Assembly (NCBI GenBank): GCA_038380795.1 | Contig: CM076259.1 | Coordinates: 29,246,977-29,310,976 of the forward strand | Reading direction: 5' to 3' | Source of the DNA: Pyrocephalus nanus | Taxonomy: Eukaryota; Chordata; Aves; Passeriformes; Tyrannidae | DNA: 64,000 nucleotides | Shown: positions 21,814 to 32,940 of the stretch, one piece after another | How positions within the stretch are numbered: position 1 is the stretch's first letter | Layout: each line of letters starts with the position of its first letter | The notes under the pieces: generated by a model | What the model was told of the DNA's origin: nothing | Seen by the model: only the letters and a program-made list of their open reading frames with translations | Database searches by the model: none | Made by a program: the position numbers and the translations under genes

Positions 21814-24800
21814 CTAGGTGATCAAGTCCCAGTCGAAATCATCGGGGATTTCCTCATTGGCGCCTGGAGGAGGTCCTGGAGGCCGGGGGACCAGATGATG
21901 AGCTGAGCCAAAAACAAGAAAAAAGAAAAAGGAAAGAGAACAGTTAGAATAAAGAACTACATGCTCTTTCCCAGGGGGCTCTTGGGCAAAAAAACCCCAA
22001 AGTGGTTTGGGCCTTCTCCCTTCCAACAGTCTAACAAACAAGAACGCTACTGGCATCAATGTCTCTCTCACACAGCACCTACAAATGTCTTTAGGTGGTC
22101 TGCTGTGAAATTCTCCACAGCATCTTCTACAGAAGTTAAGTTTCAGCCTCCTTTACTTCCCTCACAGCTGACTGCTGATAGAGCACAGAGGACTTCATTG
22201 ACAGAAGCTTCTCATGTAGAGTTATCTTCAAGCAACCGAGGGTGAGGCTGAGCTAGGAGACTGCTTATGTGAAGTGAAAGAAATCAGGCCACTGACACCT
22301 AAGCCTTCCCAAAGCTATGGCAGAACCCTAAATGGAGGTTTTTTTGCAGTCCAGCCTCTCTCTCTACCTGCAGTGCTCCATTTGATTACTAAGTGCTTTG
22401 GGAGAAACACATAAAGGGGCTAGAAATCAATTCTTTAATGTTCATTGGTATAATACGCCTTAATGTCACTTCTTACCTGGGCGATTATATCCTGGAGAGT
22501 CCTGGGTGGAAATCTGGTACATAGGAGATGGCCCGGAGAAGAGATGGGGAGGCTGGGGCTGACCATAGGAGTTCACTGTGAAAGGAAATGAGGGGAAAAA
22601 AAAAAAAAAAAGGCAAAACCAACTGTTAATGTTCTGGTCAGCAATCTTGGCCCTGACTGGGTGGCAGCTCAGCCACAGAGCAACTCACTCAGACCCACGG
22701 GATACTGAGGAGATGTTCAGCTGTTGGGTCCTAACTGCAAGCTATAGCTTGATCTGGGATCTTGTTCTTGGAACCAGCAGGAGTTTCTCTATTATTGTAA
22801 AAGAAGAAAATTTTCATCCAGAAACACCACAAGCTGGCTCAATATCATCCACTTAGTTCAGCACTAGATGACACACATCATCACAGTTCTATCAAGACCA
22901 CGATATCCCCTGTGCTCTCCTCAGAGTGCATCCTCCTACTCCTTGTCCAGTCAGTATTTCTCCAACATGGGTGCAAGCGCTTTCTCCTTTACAGCTCATG
23001 CCATCTGGAATAGCAATCTTTCTACTTGGCCATTTCTTTCTCTTGGTTACTTACAAAAAACACACTCCTTCTCCTTTTATGGGTTTATCTTTTAAATATA
23101 TTTCTTCCTGGATAGGTTGCCTGTCAACTGTATGCATCAAATAACAGCAGTCAGTCCAGGCCACAGGCAAAGGACAACCTAATTCTTTAAAGCCAGAGAA
23201 ACCTGAGTTGCTATGAACATCTCTGACAGCCTAGCTCTGAGTTGCTCAGTGCTACATTGCCTGGCAAGGCTGTAAGTAATTTAGGATATTCACAGAACTG
23301 GGCCTTCATTTACATATCATTTTAGTCTCCTCCTAATTACCTTGGTTCATGGATTGCTCCTGTTTGCCACTGTTCAGGGCACAAGAATCAGAGATTCGAG
23401 GGGGCTGCTGTGGGCCAACCAGATGAGGGAGCTGACCAGTCTGGGTAAGGAAGTGATTAAGGGAGTCACAGAGGTTGGCAATATGATGTTGATCCAGCGT
23501 CCAGTTCTTCCGCTCAGCCTGGCGCAGACTCTCCATCAGCTCTGTGGGGGACAAAGGACAATGCCAAAGGCAGGAGTCATACTGTGGTCTTCCATGCAAA
23601 GAGTTTCTGTCTTCTGTCCCTGAATCCTACCTCCTCCTCACAAACCCAACTTCACTGTTTCAAATCTGTCACCAAATGCCTAGAGAGCTCCATATCTAAG
23701 GATACTGTCTCACTGATTCAGGTAGGGGAGGGGAGAGTTGGAGGGAAAAATCTCAGCTTTCTGCCATGCTTTTATGAATTAATTCCTCCTGCTCCAAATT
23801 CCTGCAGTATTCATTCAGGTGCTTCAGGATCTTTAAAAGAACCCATGAAGTAGGATACCTCATTTTAGATAAGGTGAGTCTGAGAAACCAATGGACTTGA
23901 CACAGATTCAGTGAAAAAAGATCTTAACACAGCACTCACATGTTCTAGGCTACAGCCCTAATCACTAGTCACTAGGCCAACACTGACCTGAGAATTGGGA
24001 GTGTTCAATGCTAGACCAGTTCAGCCGGTTTACCATCTTGAAGCTTTCCTTCAGGGAATCAATGTTGGAGCACCAATCAGGGGGAAACGCTGGAATGAAA
24101 CAGGGATAAGATTAATCCAGTGCAGATTGCCCTTTCCCTCCCTTCCCTCCTTCCCTACCCTTAATAGGAAAAGATCGGTGCCTCTTCACCAAAGAGCCTG
24201 ATGGTACAATAGCTAGATATCCTTTCTCTGATGGAAGACCAGGGATGGCACCTCCTTTCTCACTGAGGCCCTGACTTTATCCTGCATCTCTAAACAGAAT
24301 CCCAAACCCAGGGTGGATGTATCCTCCTTTCCTTCAGTAGGGAGGTCATTTCCCTCTCACATTTCAAACTTAACTGGCTTTCACCCACTTTCTACACACA
24401 ATCTAGGCACTACCTAGGGAAAGCTCACTTGTGGAATTTCTGTCTGGGGGCTCCTCAGTGCTCCCATTTTCCCTGCATTGCCCCGACTCACCAAAGCCAG
24501 CACTGTTGATTGAAGCCTGTGACTGCTGCTGCTGCTGGTGCTGGTGTGGCTGCTGCTGTGGGTGGGAGTGCGGGTGATGTTGTTGATGCTGGTGGTAGCC
24601 TCCGTGCTGCATCGGGGGCGGGTGCATGGACATCACTGGTGGAGGGCCATAACCCTCACCACCCTGCTGCTTTCCCCCTTGGGATGGGCAACCCTCTGGG
24701 GTTGGAGTGTGGAGTGGGGGAGCAGCACCCACTGAGGAGGGGCCTTGCTGCTGCTGCTGCTGGTACATGTAATAATTGTGGTTGGAGGGCTGCATGTCAC

Positions 24801-27800
24801 CAAGGAGTGAAGAGAAACCTGCCAAGTAAATGAAAGAGGAGGGAGCTTTAAGAGCAGCCTGAATCAGACCTCTGCTTACATTATCCATCTCTAATTTCAC
24901 ACTGCTCATGCCGCTATTTATGAAACTTTTGGAGTTCCCTCTACTGGCTGCCAACAACCACGACCTGTGCAATTACGCACTTGCTGCACTCCAGACTCTA
25001 CTCAAAACAAAAGGCTCTAAAACAAAGACCCAGCAGGATTTTAGTACAGAGTTAGGTATTCAAATTCCTCCCTGGATTTCTCCTACATTTGCCAAAGTAA
25101 CTCATGCTCTCCTGAAATGTCATGCACATGTTGTTTTCACATAAATGACCACTAAGCAAACTTAAACAACAAAACATTTAGAAAACAGATAACTTGATAC
25201 ATCAGACTTGCTGTTTCCAAGGGCTCTATTCAGTCCCCTTCTACAAGCTGCTTGGTCAGGAACCTTCCCAATTTTTCTCACACATATAAAAGGCTCTGCT
25301 TTTGTACACAGACCACATTGTACACATCAGGGCTCCTTTATGACTTTCATTCCTCCTGACTCATTGGGTGTGTCACTTCTATTTTCCTGTATTTCAGGCA
25401 TCCCCCAATGCAGAGGATCAGATGTTCTCCATTATTCCCCAATACCAGGAGCTCAGCATATCTCTTATGTCTGCTTCCCTGGTTCATTCTCCCCACACAT
25501 TGTGGAACCTCTGTGAAAAAAATCACAGGGGCACCACATGACATTAACCTGAGCTACTCACTTCTTACTTTGAGTACCCTTACCTGGTAAGGGTACTGGC
25601 AAGCAAGCCTCAGGTTTTCACTAGATTCAAGATCAAGCCTAGATTCAAGATAAGAGCTTCCTACTACTGCAATGGGGAAAAAGGATGAATACTGCCATCC
25701 TGACTTCAAAGTTCCCTAAAAATTTCCGCAAAAACTGCATGTTTTCCTAGAGTGCCTTACAGCCTAAGATTTGGAGAGGAAAAAACAACAGACTACTGCT
25801 AAGTTTGTGAAACACACCAACTCAAGGTCATTCTCTATATTTTTTGTAGCTCGCTCATCCTACACCTCACACGTTCCTACTAGGAATCTCAAGTGCCAGC
25901 ACGATGAAAGCAGTAGAAGTATATAAATTTTTATTTTATGTAAGCTACAAGCTCAGGAGGCTCCTCCTAGAGTGGCAAACACTGCCTGCACTGTGTGATG
26001 GCTGAGAGCACAGGTGAGAGTCTCATGTAATAACATATTCCTTTTTACTCCAGATTAGTATTTAGAAGAGTGTTTTAAGGTGGAAAGAACTGTAGGCTTT
26101 TCTGAAGTATTTTCCGTGGACACCTCATCCCTGCAGCGATCCTGCCCTCTGGTGGCGCTTCCTCAATCCCAGAAATGCAAGCTACGAATAGAGTTGGGGG
26201 CTCTCTCTTCCATGCTCTCAAACCAAGCAGCACAGTTCTCCAAGGTGTACAAACCTAGTTTTAACAGATCTGAGCAATGATGACTTTCCAATCTCCAGGA
26301 GAAACTCCACACGCAACAATCCCCACCCTCTTATGGTTTCTAGCCTGACAGACTGTGAATATTTCTCCGACCTGCTTTTCTTTGGAACTTCATTTCTCTC
26401 AGTTTCTGCCATTTCAGTACATGCATTTGTATCAACAGAAGGTATTTTTAAATCACGATCCTCTTTATTCTAAGAGAACTAGGGGGAGCAATGGATAAAG
26501 GACGTGCAGATTTCTTATCTGTTCCTGGCAGAAGTAATTACAGCATGCCAAAGAAGGAACGTCTGTTTGCACAGGCTCCTAAATGAGGAAAGATCTGAGA
26601 GATGCCAAATGGACAAGACTGTGTGGGCAGATACCTGCCCACCCCACATGACGCATGTAGTTACTCACCGTGCTGAGAGGAAGATGATTTCTCCAGCATG
26701 GATTTGTAAAGATTTCGGAAGGACCAGCTAAGATCCTGGAAGTTGATCTCAGAGTAGGAGAACTTGAAGTCATGGTTGGCACTGTACAGCGGGGGTGGCA
26801 CATCAGCCCCTTCACGGCCCTGCCCCCCTGATACAGTAGAGGCAACATCCACAGGTCCTGCACCCTGCTAAGGGAACAAGAAATAAGGCCTTTAGCTTGT
26901 ACTAGTTTTTGTAACTTGAGACAGAGATCCAGAGACTAGATACACATAGAACATGCACTGATATCCCGTATCACTTAGCTCATCCCCCAGCAAATCTTCC
27001 CAAATGCCATTTTCCTTGGGGAATACCAACCACCGCCCTCCCTCTGCAGCCCGGTGGCTCCAGCATTTTCTTTAGCTATCTAATACCACTATGTCTTTAT
27101 CCTTATCCCCATCCAGCCCTTTGCTAAAATTCACTTCCTCCTTATTTTCTATCTCTGCAATTTCAGCTCCTTCCCTTCTCTTTATTTTTGCCTCCATATC
27201 ACAATTTTCACAATTCCCTCTTCTCACCACTTCGCTTTTCCATTCATGCATCCTCCCCCGTGCTGTTCCTCCCACTTTATCTTTCCCTCTGCTGCTCACC
27301 TGACTGTAGTTGGCAATGGGGGTGGTGCTCTGGATTGACATCTGAGGGGTGGCCTCAGGTGGCAAAGAGGCTTCTGTGCTGACTGGAACAGCCCCTCGGG
27401 GGCTTTTACTTGCCTCTTGCTCTGGGGAGTCTTGCGGTATCTGTGGATGGGGAAGAAAGAGAAAAGGAAAGGATCAGAAATCAAAAACAGATGGAGAAGT
27501 GAAACTGCAGATGGGAAGCCAGCTCCCCCGCTGTAGAAGTTCATGGCTTAAAAAAAGAGGAGGACGGGGCCTTAGTCACTGAGAAGTCAGGATAAGGGAC
27601 TTTACACAAGATTAACTTTGCTACTGAATAGCAGCAACAACAGCCAATCAGCAGGACAAAACCACTCTAGTTCATTCATTCCTGGCCTTTGTCTCCCCAT
27701 CTGTACACCCTGCCTCCAAAACACTAATATGGTCTAGTGCTGGAAGGACTCATTGGAACAAGAAGGGAATTCCCACCCCCCTCCATGCTGTCTGGAAAGA

Positions 27801-30741
27801 AAACCACTCACGTCATCATCTGGAGGATGCCGCCTCTTGCGAGATATATCTGGACATGTATCTATTGTCCAATAAGAGCCCTGGAAAGAAGATCCATTGG
27901 TGAATGCATGATTAAATTACAGAGCTTCCTGAAGCAGAGGACTACTGACTCACAGAATGCAGCACCAACTAAACATTAGGACCACATGGACCACCCTCTA
28001 AAACATCAGACAGAGACTTAAGTGTTGTACAGAGATTCCTCTCTTTGCACTGGATTGCACAGAACAAGGAAGGCAGAATACTCTACTTTTCCATCACTCT
28101 GTGACAGGACACCAAAAGGATGATTTGATCCAAGCTCTTTGGGCCTTCACACCCTCTTCAGTAGCTTCCTCCCAACTTGAATTTGTTATTGACTGGTGAG
28201 AACCAACTCAATATTCTGGTTTGGCAGACAGCTAGAAGGATCGCTCTTTTCCTATGGTCGTGAGACTCCAGTTTGAGCACTCAGCCCATTTGGAGGGCTC
28301 CCATGCAAGACAGATACTGACATACTAGAGTGCACCCACAGAAGGGCCACCACAACGTTTAGAAACTAAAACAAATGATGTACAAGCAGTTCACAGAAGA
28401 GATTTGTTTAGCTGGGACAAGAGAAGGCTAAGGGGATCTAACCACTGTCTTCAACTGCATAGGGGAATAAAACATGACAGAATCAAACTCTTCTTAAAAA
28501 TGTACAGCACAAGAATAAGAGGCAACAAATAACAAGTTACAGCAAGGCAAAGTACAGTTGGACATGAAGAAAAATTTCTTCACAACGCTGGTGGTACAGC
28601 ACTGGAACAAGTGCCCAGTTTTGCTATATCCATCCTTGGAGATAATCAAAATTCGACAAACCCCTCAAGAACAGAATCAAACTGTTCCTGTATGGGAGGG
28701 GGGTGGGGGTGCGTATTGACCTCCAGAGGTCCCTTTCAACCCAAAATAGTCTATAATAATGCGTGTTGTTTTCTGAATAAGTATAAAGAGAATTCCACAG
28801 TGCAATTTAGCTCATTTGAACCTCTAATTGAAATCTGAATAATCTGGATAAGTAACAAGCACAGAACACGTTTTCATTATAAACCCAGCCCAATGTGCCA
28901 ATGAACACCTGCAAACATATACCCTTGAGTCAGGATTTCCTGGAGTAAGCCATATTATTGAGCAGTGATCTTCAAAGATCTACTACTTCCATTTATAAAC
29001 ACCGAGATCACACAGTCCTTTAAATATAACCTGAAATAAAAGGCCTGAGCAAGTGGTCCTTTCTGGTAACTTCAGGATTAGGGGGAAGAGACAATCTTTC
29101 TGTCTAAATACATAACTTCTTTCCCCCACCACCTCCCTCAGCTTGTTTAATTGTGAGGTTTTTTTAAACAACAATATCTGCATGCCAAGATGCCAAGTCC
29201 TGGTTTTGCTAGCAATTCCCCTTTACAAGCTATATATACTATCAGAGCTTTATCAGCCTTTACTTGACCAACAAATTCCTAAATTCTTGAGTATTACTTG
29301 TAAATGATTTCTACAGATTTAAACAAGGCAATGATGATTTTTTTTTCCCCAACACTAAATATTTTGCAGTCTAGTTAGGTACTAGTTCTGCTCTCACTTT
29401 CATGGATCTTGCCTCCAGGAAATTCACGATTGTCACATCATAATCCTGCTGTTCACCAGCAGTCACTATGGTCTTTCATAACAGAACAGATTGTACTAGA
29501 CCCACATTTTAGACAGAGATCAAGAAGAAAAAGAAACACAACTAATAAGGTACATTCAACCCCATTTTTGACTTCTTACAGTATCTTTAAAGTCAACTGA
29601 AGATCATAGATAGGAAAAATAATTACTAAAACTACTAGGGCCCCTTTAGAGGTTCCCTTTAAGTAAATGTGTCTGTAGCCAAAGGACTGCAGTAAATCTT
29701 ACTACTGCTTCCATTTTTGCCTACACTTTAGGTTTCAAATTCCAACCATGAGTTAGAAAGGGCAACCCCAGGTTATTCCCTGCAGTTTTAAATTGCTTGC
29801 CCAGGAGTATGCTGATTTCTTACCTTCCCCGGATCATCTCTCGGTCGAGGCACCTTTCGAAAACATTTATTCAGAGAGAGGTTATGACGAATAGAGTTCT
29901 GATGAGAGAGTAAGAGATACAGGTAAGTGCCACAACAAAAACACACAGTCTTCTGAGTGTGCCCTGGAACGGGTAGAGAAAATAGGATGGTGCACGCTCA
30001 AAAGCCAAAGCTCACTACATATACCTGGGATGGAACAGAACAGAAGCTGTGGAAAGAGAGATGGATTTAGATGATAATATGGGGCTGAACCACCTCTACA
30101 TCTACAGAAGGTGCAATGAAAATAGAAAAATGATGCAGAGCTTGGTAGGAATGTGGGTTTTGTGGGGGTTTTTTGTTTTGTTTTTCTTGGTAGTTGTTGG
30201 TGGGGGTTTATTGCACACTCCTTCTTAAGGGGGCACCACATACAACAAAATTCTCAGAGAAAATGGCACTTCTAGCTTTCCATTTTCTCCAGTTGCTCAA
30301 CTTAGTTTTACATGTGTCTTGTTTTTCTCAGTGAGGGTATTTTGCACAGAATTAAGAAAATAAGTCTTGTAATTAGGCAAAAAAGAGTACTTTAGTGCAA
30401 GCCCTCACCTTCCAACCAATACCAGCATTTTTGTAGTAGGGAAAGTTGTCACAGATCCAACGGTAGATCTCACTAAGCGTCATCTTCTTGGCAGGCGACG
30501 AGTTGATGGCATATGTGATCAATGTGGCATAGCTGTAACGTGGCTTCCCATCTTGGTGCACTGCAGCCTCATCCTTACTCAGTGTGGCATTAGGATCTGT
30601 TGGTGAGCCTGGAGGACACTTTCGGGCAGACCCTGGAGGTCCTGCTTGTGAGGAACCCCCTAATTTTTCAATAGTAGCCCTTAAAGTAAGCTGCGGGAGC
30701 CAGTCTATGGAAGTGAGGCTGCTTTCCAGGTCAGAGGCCAT
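21814..30741 (-). CDS. FOXJ2: FOXJ2, forkhead box transcription factor J2 (10 coding exons)
   Basis: Coding exons in transcript order are 30409-30741, 29824-29898, 27812-27880, 27300-27440, 26669-26864, 24492-24818, 23988-24089, 23341-23541, 22477-22575 and 21814-21902. All are GT-AG and joined in phase, giving 543 aa; human FOXJ2 is about 574. The start [14 protein letters not shown] matches the family and is preceded in its exon by a 20-base 5' UTR after an acceptor. The forkhead DNA-binding domain (about 65-153) contains [10 protein letters not shown] and the recognition helix [13 protein letters not shown] (112-124), ending in basic RKRR (150-153). A conserved segment follows ([15 protein letters not shown]), then Q-run 291-296, an H/Q-rich stretch (341-372) and the acidic C-terminus [15 protein letters not shown]2 is a nuclear transcriptional activator. 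The exon 5 acceptor is a tandem TTAGCAG and may add one Gln. The shorter length probably reflects a smaller glutamine/proline-rich region. Confidence 0.96.
24510..24545 (-). repeat. CAG/CAC repeat coding the Gln/His-rich tract of FOXJ2
   Basis: Runs of CAG and CAC codons on the minus strand encode the end of an H/Q-rich segment (about residues 359-372). A second CAG run at 24747-24763 encodes Q291-Q296. Both are nearly pure codon repeats and so are likely to vary in length. Confidence 0.85.
24937..24953 (-). promoter_or_regulatory. CTCF-like motif just upstream of FOXJ2 exon 6
   Basis: The plus strand reads ttccctctactggctgc, matching the reverse CTCF core CCMYCTRSTGG. It has the same orientation as the motif at 26141, about 1.2 kb away. 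Confidence 0.45.
26141..26158 (-). promoter_or_regulatory. CTCF-like motif in FOXJ2 intron 5
   Basis: The plus strand reads cctgccctctggtggcgc, a full match to the reverse CTCF core CCMYCTRSTGG with flanking bases also fitting. Binding is not shown. Confidence 0.55.
28260..28765 (+). mobile_element. Diverged CR1 LINE in FOXJ2 intron 2
   Basis: Forward CR1 segments are visible despite much decay: agagtgcacccacagaaggg, ttagctgggacaagagaagg, aaatttcttcacaacgctgg, then aggtccctttcaacccaaaa near the 3' end. It lies antisense to FOXJ2. Confidence 0.8.
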
Positions 30742-30761
30742 GGTGCTGGAAGCAGGAGTAC
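30742..30761 (-). other. 5' UTR part of the first FOXJ2 coding exon
   Basis: The exon begins after the acceptor tttctcctcacag (30762-30774 read on the minus strand), 20 bases before the ATG. At least one upstream non-coding exon is therefore expected. Confidence 0.75.
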
Positions 30762-31492
30762 CTGTGAGGAGAAACGAGCAGAAAGGAAACTCCTGAGACA
30801 CAAACAAGGTGAACTCTGAGAGCAAAACCACTCATTTGCATTCCTCCTCTGCTTCTCCCCCTATCACAAATACCTGTGTGGAGACCATCCTAGCTCATAC
30901 ACCTTATTCACAGCCAGACAATCACCCAAAAGGGCCTATGACTGTTTCTCTGGGAGGACCATCCTTACTGACAGAAGCTGGGACAGTGCTGATCATAGCA
31001 TTGCTAGGGCAGTCGTACCCAGAGCACAGTCTCCAGGTAAAGAACCAAGATCTGTTCAAAGGAAGCAGAGCCCCTTCAGCACCTGTATCACATTCACTCC
31101 CTTACCACCCAATCCATATAACCTTGGTAGCCTTCACCAAGATTACCTCTAATCCAGCAGGTTTACTGTGTTAGGTAAGAGGAAAATCATAGCTAAAAGG
31201 GAATACTCGTTCGTGCCATACACAAACCACAATTTAATTAGATCATCTTCAAAGTCAGGACTATCTTAATTTGGGGGGAAATTAATTTCCCTCTAAGGCC
31301 TAGCCTCTTTTTTTGCATTAGGTGACATTATAATGAATCCTATTCCTTAGAGCTAGGATTACATATCTCATTTTAAAACACCAAGATCATGCATAATACT
31401 ATATATAGATAATTACATCTACCATGTCGAGTTGGAACAGACTATATTAAGCTCTTAATAGTTAAAGCTTTGCCTACCATAACCAATTTTTC

Positions 31493-31517
31493 ATATATAT
31501 ATATATATATATATATA
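31493..31517. repeat. (AT)n microsatellite
   Basis: About 12 uninterrupted AT steps. Confidence 0.95.
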
Positions 31518-32926
31518 ATTGTATTGAATTAAATCTTGCTTAATTCACAACATAGCAAGCAAGTGTTTTCTCCAATTCTAAGACACAGGAAAAACTTAAT
31601 CATCCAAAGTCACACAAGTTTGCCACAGGGTAGGAAGAGACTAAAGATCTTTTCTCATAAATATTATATACTTCCCCTCATAAAAATAAAACACACCTGG
31701 ATTGCAGTAGTACCCAGGAATCCCTACTTAGCATTTATTTCATATTAAGAAAATAGTTAGCAGCATGAGCTTGTAGGAACTTGTGCACTTAGCACGCAAA
31801 CTTTTATGTTGTCTTTTGTGGCAGACAAGGCAGCAGAAAGTTCATCATTCTTACTCACAACTGGTTGCATCACTATACTAGGAGCAATCCCTTGAAGTCT
31901 GGAATGAGGTAGATAAGTTTCCATGGCCACAACCTGCACTGCTTTGTGCTTATTCTTTGCATCAAGAGAAGAATCATGTCTTGAAGGGACGCAAGTTCTG
32001 CACCTTTTATTTCTGAGGTTTAGATAGTACTATCTTTGAGCATGCTAGTGCATAGAAAAGGGAAACACACGTGCACATGCTTATGTAGACATTTGTGACA
32101 AATTAAACACATATATACATGTAAGAGAACAGACTGACACGAACGCACTCTGCTTAGGAAAGATTCGTCAGCAGACACCTCCCACCGAGTGCAGCACTCA
32201 GATGAGTGGATCAGATGAGACAGGGAGACACCCATCTGCATGAATACCAATTAGATACTCATTCTAAAAATAGGTATTTGACAATAACAGTGTGGATGCA
32301 CAGATCCAGAGACAGATGCACCCAGCATTTTGACACAGAAGCTACCGGTTCTTCTCCCACAACCATATGCACTATACCTTTCACTTCTGCACTGAAGTGT
32401 TCTCACAGCACTAAAGCACTTAAGTTCTTATTCCAATAAGCACTAAGCCTTTCATTTTCCATGCATGTGCTCACCACACCTCTTAGGGCTCAAACACCCA
32501 CACAATTCCCCAACAAAATCCATCCCTCAACCTCCACAGACAGTGGCTCCAAAGCCCTGGCCTCAAAAAACACCTAATTGCACCGCTAACATTGTCACTC
32601 ATACTCGCAGCACTCACTGACTAAAAAGTACAATTGGAGCTCTTCAGTATCTACGGCAAGTGGAAACATTTTTCTCTCTGTGGAGGAAAGAAAAAGCCCA
32701 ACTGCAACTGATTTACCCATCTACTTATCTGCCACACTATCACGTGATAGGGACAACTACTTGTTACACAGCTAATGAGAGAACTGCAAAAGGCCTTACA
32801 TTATCCACCCTCCTCAAAATGTAGATTATTCAATAACATTGTGATTGATTTGATCTAGTATCAAACATTTGAAATTTACGCACACATAGAAAAATCTCAA
32901 AACAAATAAACAAAAAGAAAAATCCA

Positions 32927-32940
32927 CCCCCCCCCCCCCC
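32927..32940. repeat. Poly(C) run, 14 bases
   Basis: Uninterrupted C run on the plus strand; such runs are prone to sequencing error, so the length is uncertain. Confidence 0.85.

Noticed and set aside
24510..24833. 107-codon plus-strand Ala/Gly-rich frame
   Set aside because: It is the reverse of the FOXJ2 CAG/CAC repeat exon and an artefact of repeat composition.
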